NCBI GenBank assembly: GCA_039028895.1 | Contig: JBCCHF010000012.1 | Span: forward strand, 80,398-144,397 | Origin: JAHDCJ01 sp039028895 | GTDB lineage: Bacteria > Bacteroidota > Bacteroidia > Chitinophagales > Saprospiraceae | Length of the DNA stretch: 64,000 bases | Direction: 5' to 3' | In this document: positions 59,298-64,000 of the stretch, one piece after another | Layout: the number at the start of each line of letters is the position of its first letter | Position numbering within the stretch: position 1 is the first letter of the stretch | Translations under genes and position numbers: made by a program | The notes under the pieces: model-generated | Told to the model about the DNA's origin: nothing | Seen by the model: the letters and a program-made list of their open reading frames with translations, nothing else | The model's database searches: none

Positions 59298-60962
59298 TTA
59301 GTTCGATGTCGTCAATATTTTATTATAGCGGGGTATATCATTGAACAGACTCATTGCCTCATCAATTTCTGGGTCGTTTTTAAGGTCAATCTCAATTTTT
59401 CCTCTGCCCAGGTAATAACGGCCTACAATTTCTCTTTCGAGGAAAGGTAATATTTCATCTTTGTGCTTATTGAGATCGTTATTCTTTTCAATAGCTTTCT
59501 TTTGCTTGACATCTTCAAGAGCGCCTTTAACAGCATCATAATATTGCTCTTTCTTCACTGTTTCTTCTAGCTTGCTCAACAGTCTTTCACTCTCTGTTTC
59601 ATACTCATAATCCTTGTCCTTCAGCCATTCTTTGAAATCTTCATATTCGGCATCAGTCAGAGCGAAATCTTTTGCTTCTGCAATCGAAGGATTTTTCAGA
59701 CGGAATTGCGTAGCATAATCGAAAACAAGGTTATTGCGCATAAGTGTCTGTGTGATCTTTGAGAAATCTTCAAGTTCCATCCTAACATCCGGGGTGATGC
59801 CACCACCATCAAATACGATACGACCATTGCGTGTCTTAAACTTGGTCTTTAAAGAATCATCAATTTCTACAGGTTCACCCTCTTTGTACTGTACAGACTG
59901 GATGCAACGACCACTGGCGACGTAATATTTGGCAGTTGTCAGCTTGACTTTTGAGTTGTAGCCTACATCCCTGGTATTCTGTACCAGTCCTTTACCATAT
60001 GATTTTTGTCCTACCAAAACACCACGATCGAGATCCTGGATAACACCAGAAACAATCTCTGAAGCGGAGGCTGAGCCACGATCGATCAAAACGACCAGTG
60101 GGATATCAGTATCAACCGGTTTGTTAAGTGTCTTGAAATTGCGATCCCAATCTTTAATTTTACCGCGGGTAGACACGATTTCTTCTCCTTTGTCGATAAA
60201 GACATTAGAAACATTGATCGCTTCTTTGAGCAATCCACCGCCATTACCTCTGAGATCGAGTACGACCTGCTTAATGTCGTGTTCTGCTTTTAGTTTTTCG
60301 AGTGCGTCGGCAACATTTTTACCAGCCTTTTCTGAAAAGGTAGTCAGGTAGATATAACCTGTTTCGTCGTCGATCAGTCCTGAATAAGGAACATTAGGAA
60401 TGTGAACTTCCTCTCTTACCAAGCGTACGTTCATATCGCTATTTTGACCTGGGCGACGAACAGTCAGATTGACCTCATCGCCAGGAGCACCTTTGAGTAC
60501 GTCACTAACTTCTTTAGTGGTTTTGCCTTTTGCAGATTTTCCATTGATGGAAATGATCTTGTCACCTGCCATCAGGCCTGCTTTGTGAGCAGGGAAATTT
60601 TCGTAGGGTTCGGTAATCACTACAAAATCACCATCGTTACGAATGCTGGCCCCGATGCCACCGTATTTTCCAGTAATCTGAAGACGAAAGCCCGCCATTT
60701 CAGCTTCGGAAATATAATTGGTAAACGGGTCGAGAGATTCGAGCATGGCATCGACTCCTGTACGCATCAGCTTAGCAGGATCCACATCATCAACGTAGTA
60801 AGTATTGATCTCTTTGTAAAGGTTAGCGAAAATTTCGAGATTCTTTGCGATCTCAAAATACTTATTAGTATCAGCGGAAATACCAATGAGACCAATAAAA
60901 ACAAGTGAAAAAACGACAACAGCATTTCTGCGGCGCTTGAAGAATTCTTTTGCGCGATTCAT
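59298..60962 (-). CDS. S41-family C-terminal processing protease (CtpA/Prc type)
   Basis: A 554-residue periplasmic protease with an N-terminal membrane anchor (about 13-30). A PDZ domain (about 90-170) binds substrate C-termini, and the S41 core carries the catalytic Ser within GSASASE (297-302) and Lys324 in SYGKG. The C-terminal third (about 400-554) is charged and helical, as in Bacteroidota homologues. It degrades or trims exported proteins. The 287-bp gap upstream to yidD has no gene or motif I recognise. Confidence 0.92.
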   Translation of the reverse strand: MNRAKEFFKRRRNAVVVFSLVFIGLIGISADTNKYFEIAKNLEIFANLYKEINTYYVDDVDPAKLMRTGVDAMLESLDPFTNYISEAEMAGFRLQITGKYGGIGASIRNDGDFVVITEPYENFPAHKAGLMAGDKIISINGKSAKGKTTKEVSDVLKGAPGDEVNLTVRRPGQNSDMNVRLVREEVHIPNVPYSGLIDDETGYIYLTTFSEKAGKNVADALEKLKAEHDIKQVVLDLRGNGGGLLKEAINVSNVFIDKGEEIVSTRGKIKDWDRNFKTLNKPVDTDIPLVVLIDRGSASASEIVSGVIQDLDRGVLVGQKSYGKGLVQNTRDVGYNSKVKLTTAKYYVASGRCIQSVQYKEGEPVEIDDSLKTKFKTRNGRIVFDGGGITPDVRMELEDFSKITQTLMRNNLVFDYATQFRLKNPSIAEAKDFALTDAEYEDFKEWLKDKDYEYETESERLLSKLEETVKKEQYYDAVKGALEDVKQKKAIEKNNDLNKHKDEILPFLEREIVGRYYLGRGKIEIDLKNDPEIDEAMSLFNDIPRYNKILTTSN

Positions 60963-61249
60963 AAGTGTCTGGATTTAATCATCAAAATTGAACCTGGTTC
61001 GAGGGAAGGTCAGTGTAAAAAATGCTTCCTCCGGGAATTTTTACAATCAATAATAATGCCTTTACGCTAAAACCAAAAATGAGTTGAGCCTTTTTAACTT
61101 TTTTATAACGAGGCAAGTATTATCGAAATTTCAACTAAGATAAACTTCAGGAATAATTACTTTAAACTAATTAGCTCGAATTGGTGACATTCAAATATAT
61201 AAATTAAGTGTTTGCTTTGAATACTGATGCCTCACCAAAATGCTGAATG

Positions 61250-61489
61250 CTATGGCACTGGATCGTGGCCATGACCGCCCCAAGGGTTACAACTGACAAT
61301 TCGCTTGGCGGCCAGCCAACCACCTTTGATTGGGCCATGTTTTTTGATTGCTTCAAGTGCATAAGTAGAGCAGGTAGGCGTGTATCGGCAGCTGGCAGGC
61401 AAAATAGGTGATATTACCGCTTTATAAAAGCGAATGAAGAGGATCATGATACCTCCAATGATTTTTCCTATAAATCTGATGACTGGCAT
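61250..61489 (-). CDS. yidD: Membrane protein insertion efficiency factor YidD
   Basis: A 79-residue protein with an amphipathic N-terminus and the YidD signature YKAVISPILPASCRYTPTCSTYA, including the cysteine pair, and NPWGGHGHDPVP at the end. It assists YidC-dependent insertion of membrane proteins. Third gene of the conserved rpmH-rnpA-yidD operon, 24 bp after rnpA. Confidence 0.95.
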   Translation of the reverse strand: MPVIRFIGKIIGGIMILFIRFYKAVISPILPASCRYTPTCSTYALEAIKKHGPIKGGWLAAKRIVSCNPWGGHGHDPVP

Positions 61490-61513
61490 TAGCGAACGCT
61501 TTTAAGCAAGATA

Positions 61514-61900
61514 TTAACTTTTATCAACTTTATCTTTGAACTTTTTAAGGAGCTCATTTACTTTTTTATCTAGCTGTTTATAAGGCGCTGGCTTTTTCCC
61601 TGTGTACAGGATCATGAGTGCATATTGTTCTTCCCTGCCCTTAATAAACTTGTAAAACTTGTGTTTGTTCAGTCGGTACGCTTCCCTTAACTGTCTTCTT
61701 ATTCGATTACGGTGGGCTGCCTTTGGAAATGCGCGCTTAGGAACACTTAAGGTGAATTGTGCTGGAACATCAGTATCAAGAGATGTTTCCAACCATATCA
61801 ATCGAAGTGGAAATGCGGCCACAGTTTGTCCTTCCCTGTTAAACATGCGCCGGATAAGCGCTGTTCGCTTGAGCCTTTCTTTCCTTTTGAATCGATACAT
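61514..61900 (-). CDS. rnpA: Ribonuclease P protein component
   Basis: A 128-residue basic protein that, with RNase P RNA, matures tRNA 5' ends. It has KERLKRTALIRRMF near its start and the RNR motif region, KRAFPKAAHRNRIRRQLREAYR. The ATG at 61900 gives the family start; a TTG at 61945 would add 15 non-conserved residues. It sits between rpmH and yidD. Confidence 0.93.
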   Translation of the reverse strand: MYRFKRKERLKRTALIRRMFNREGQTVAAFPLRLIWLETSLDTDVPAQFTLSVPKRAFPKAAHRNRIRRQLREAYRLNKHKFYKFIKGREEQYALMILYTGKKPAPYKQLDKKVNELLKKFKDKVDKS

Positions 61901-62000
61901 TTTCTGGGGCTGTACTTCAGGGGTGGTATTAAACACAAAAAGCAATAGCCGATATTTATCATCCGACTATTGCTTCTGTATATCTTAAGTAAACTTACCG

Positions 62001-62156
62001 CTACTTCAGCCGACGTTCATCGGATACGGTCAACTTAGCACGACCTCTTGCACGACGGCGGGCCAATACCTTACGACCATTCTTTGAACTCATGCGTTCA
62101 CGGAAGCCATGCTTATTGGCTCTTTTTCTTCTTGAAGGCTGGAAAGTCCGTTTCAT
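62001..62156 (-). CDS. rpmH: 50S ribosomal protein L34
   Basis: A 51-residue, highly basic ribosomal protein. It starts MKRTFQPSRRKRANKHGFRE, followed by RMSSKNGRKVLARRRARGR, which is unmistakable L34. First gene of the rpmH-rnpA-yidD operon with a full promoter upstream. dnaA and oriC, which flank rpmH in many bacteria, are not in the window. Confidence 0.97.
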   Translation of the reverse strand: MKRTFQPSRRKRANKHGFRERMSSKNGRKVLARRRARGRAKLTVSDERRLK

Positions 62157-62192
62157 TATTGTAAAATTTAATCAGTTCTAATTTTAGCGAGG

Positions 62193-62223
62193 CAAAAGTA
62201 AGGATAAAATCCGGCTTTCCAAA
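62193..62223 (-). promoter_or_regulatory. Promoter of the rpmH operon
   Basis: On the minus strand TTTG (62223-62220), a 19-bp spacer, then TACTTTTG (62200-62193): a full match to the Bacteroidota promoter. It is about 37 bp before the rpmH ATG. Confidence 0.72.
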
Positions 62224-62258
62224 ACTATTACAACGCTATTCCTTTAACTTTTTATATT

Positions 62259-63890
62259 CTAACCGTTCATCGAAAACAGGAACTCGTCGTTGCTCTGTGT
62301 TCCTCTCAGGTTTTGGAGCAGGAAGTTCATGGCTTCTTCTGAATTCATGTCAGCTAATTGGTTTCTCAATACCCACATACGGCCCAATGCTTCCTTGCTA
62401 AGCAGCAGGTCTTCGCGACGTGTACTTGATGAAGTTAGGTCGATAGAAGGGTAAATACGCTTGTTTGAAAGCGAACGATCGAGCTGTAGCTCCATATTAC
62501 CTGTTCCTTTGAACTCTTCAAAGATCACCTGATCCATTTTCGAACCGGTATCGATAAGTGCTGTTGCCAGAATGGTCAATGATCCGCCATGCTCTACATT
62601 ACGTGCTGCACCGAAAAACTGCTTTGGCTTCTGAAGTGCATTAGCTTCAACACCACCTGAGAGCACTTTACCAGAAGCGGGTGCAACGGTATTGTGGGCA
62701 CGTGCTAGACGCGTAATCGAATCGAGCAGGATGCAAACATCGTGACCACACTCAACAAGACGTTTGGCTTTTTCAAGAACGATATTAGAAACGCGGACGT
62801 GACGCTCAGCTGGCTCATCAAAAGTTGATGCGACAACCTCGGCATTTACACTTCGTTTCATGTCAGTAACCTCCTCAGGACGCTCATCGATGAGCAAAAT
62901 GATCAGGTATACCTCAGGGTGATTATTGGCCATAGCGTTGGCTACATCTTTCAGTAACCAGGTTTTACCAGTTTTAGGCTGTGCCACGATAAGACCACGT
63001 TGTCCTTTACCGATCGGAGTAAACAGGTCAATAAGTCTGGTAGAATAAAGATTTGGCGCAGATGACAGATTGAATTTTTCTGTCGGGAACATCGGGGTCA
63101 GATAATCGAAAGGCACTCTGTCACGAGCTTCCTTTGGTTCACGACCATTAATATAAGATACTTTCAGGAGTGCAAAATACTTCTCTCCTTCTTTTGGCGG
63201 ACGAATTGCGCCTTGTACGGTATCACCCGTTTTCAAACCGAAAAGCTTGATCTGTGAAGGTGAAACATAAATGTCATCAGGAGAAGTCAGATAGTTAAAA
63301 TCTGCTGACCTGAGGAAACCGTAGCCATCTGGCATCATTTCCAATACACCATCACCTTCGATAATACCATCGAATTCGATATTGAATTTTGGTTTTTTAA
63401 ACTTCTCTTCTTTATCGCGGTTGCGGTTGTCTTTATCGCCTCTGTCTTCCTTGCCGTTTGATTTATCTTCTTTATCGTCTTTTTTGCCACGGTGCGTTTT
63501 GTCATTATCGTGGTGACGATTATCTTTTTTATGGCGACCGCCTCTTCTTGGCTTGTTCTCCTCTTCTTTTTTCTGTTCTTTTGGCGCTTCCTCAGTCTTA
63601 TCTTTTGGTGCTTCTTCTTTTTCTTTTTCTACATGCTCTTCTTTGCCATTGCTTTCAACTTCCACTTTCTTTTTTCTTGGACGACCACGGCGTTTAGGTT
63701 TGGCTTCAGGCTCTTCTTTTTTCTGTTCTTCTTCTGTTTTTACCGATTCACCGGAGAGAGCCTGGAGATCCAGGATTTTATATATAAGGTCCTGCTTGTT
63801 CAGCTTTTTGTACCCCTTAAGATTAAGGCGTTCGGCTATTTCCCGCAATTCAGGAACAAGCATTTCATTTAATTGCAAAATGTCATACAT
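62259..63890 (-). CDS. rho: Transcription termination factor Rho with long disordered insertion
   Basis: Hexameric RNA helicase that ends transcription. The 543-residue protein has the N-terminal helix bundle (1-47), then an insertion of about 115 residues (about 50-165) made of Lys, Glu, Arg, Asp and Asn with an AT-hook-like KRRGRPRKKK segment. After it come the RNA-binding OB domain (about 175-245, with GDGVLEMMPDGYGFLR), P-loop AQPKTGKTW (303-311), and a Q-loop/R-loop end. Bacteroidota Rho commonly carries such an intrinsically disordered region; in Bacteroides thetaiotaomicron it drives condensate formation. Standing at the window end, with 110 bp beyond it of no recognised content. Confidence 0.96.
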   Translation of the reverse strand: MYDILQLNEMLVPELREIAERLNLKGYKKLNKQDLIYKILDLQALSGESVKTEEEQKKEEPEAKPKRRGRPRKKKVEVESNGKEEHVEKEKEEAPKDKTEEAPKEQKKEEENKPRRGGRHKKDNRHHDNDKTHRGKKDDKEDKSNGKEDRGDKDNRNRDKEEKFKKPKFNIEFDGIIEGDGVLEMMPDGYGFLRSADFNYLTSPDDIYVSPSQIKLFGLKTGDTVQGAIRPPKEGEKYFALLKVSYINGREPKEARDRVPFDYLTPMFPTEKFNLSSAPNLYSTRLIDLFTPIGKGQRGLIVAQPKTGKTWLLKDVANAMANNHPEVYLIILLIDERPEEVTDMKRSVNAEVVASTFDEPAERHVRVSNIVLEKAKRLVECGHDVCILLDSITRLARAHNTVAPASGKVLSGGVEANALQKPKQFFGAARNVEHGGSLTILATALIDTGSKMDQVIFEEFKGTGNMELQLDRSLSNKRIYPSIDLTSSSTRREDLLLSKEALGRMWVLRNQLADMNSEEAMNFLLQNLRGTQSNDEFLFSMNG

Positions 63891-64000
63891 AACGACTATG
63901 ATTATTTATAAGGTTATTCAAAATATGTTTTCAAATATGATTTGAGAGGAAAAATTATACTCTATAAATCGAGGTGAATGTGTGAGTCGGTGGTAAAGAC

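Noticed and set aside
63458..63945. Phe- and Ser-rich plus-strand frames opposite the Rho insertion
   Set aside because: Reverse complement of a Lys/Glu-rich disordered region; not a membrane protein gene.

Overview
The window is a chromosomal segment of a Bacteroidota bacterium, most likely a Saprospira/Lewinella-like marine lineage, though the rank is inferred. The signs are secreted proteins ending in type IX secretion (T9SS) C-terminal sorting domains, SprB repeats, a GldB lipoprotein, a PorT-like barrel, a Rho factor with a long disordered insertion, and promoters of the Bacteroidota form TTG-N19/20-TAnnTTTG. Genes are densely packed, no gap without a gene exceeds about 300 bp, and I saw no tRNA, rRNA, CRISPR array, prophage or transposase.

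Layout. 1-3.5 kb: the end of an unknown gene, then the translation-linked set prs-rplY-pth. 3.5-16 kb: secreted proteins, lpxK, purine nucleoside phosphorylase, a TMTC-like membrane protein, a NagZ/beta-lactamase fusion and an EXPERA (TMEM97/EBP-like) membrane protein. 16-24 kb: LOG-family hydrolase, a 73-residue LOTUS protein, SRPBCC and MpaB-type proteins, a cyclase-family hydrolase, oxyR with its own OxyR box followed by a D-amino-acid oxidase, a TlpA-like protein and a nucleotidyltransferase. 24-36.7 kb: an RprXY-like two-component system divergent from a PDZ/T9SS protein, then uracil-DNA glycosylase, M20 peptidase, gldB, a PorT-like barrel and nadE. 36.7-43 kb: three small exported paralogues, a DUF3109 protein, a SUKH/pentapeptide protein, a GT-C-like membrane protein, scpB and a pseudouridine synthase.

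43-52.7 kb is the most distinctive region: squalene epoxidase, eukaryote-type squalene synthase, an oxidosqualene cyclase (DCTAE motif), a polyprenyl diphosphate synthase, type 2 IPP isomerase, class II HMG-CoA reductase and a GYDIA-family GHMP kinase. Together these cover much of a route from HMG-CoA through IPP/DMAPP and squalene to a cyclised, 3-hydroxylated triterpenoid (sterol or arborane class). No C-14 demethylase or sterol reductase lies in the window. 52.7-64 kb: a Fur-family regulator that shares a symmetric operator/promoter region with a divergent structured RNA of about 165 nt (a candidate Fur/Zur-controlled sRNA), then a trans-sulfuration enzyme, amino-acid permease, dksA-like gene, lspA, two ArsR paralogues, tsaB, a C-terminal processing protease, the rpmH-rnpA-yidD operon and rho.

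Many open frames in this window can be opened with TTG or GTG far upstream. Where an ATG, a promoter or family alignment favours a shorter gene I have used the shorter start and said so.
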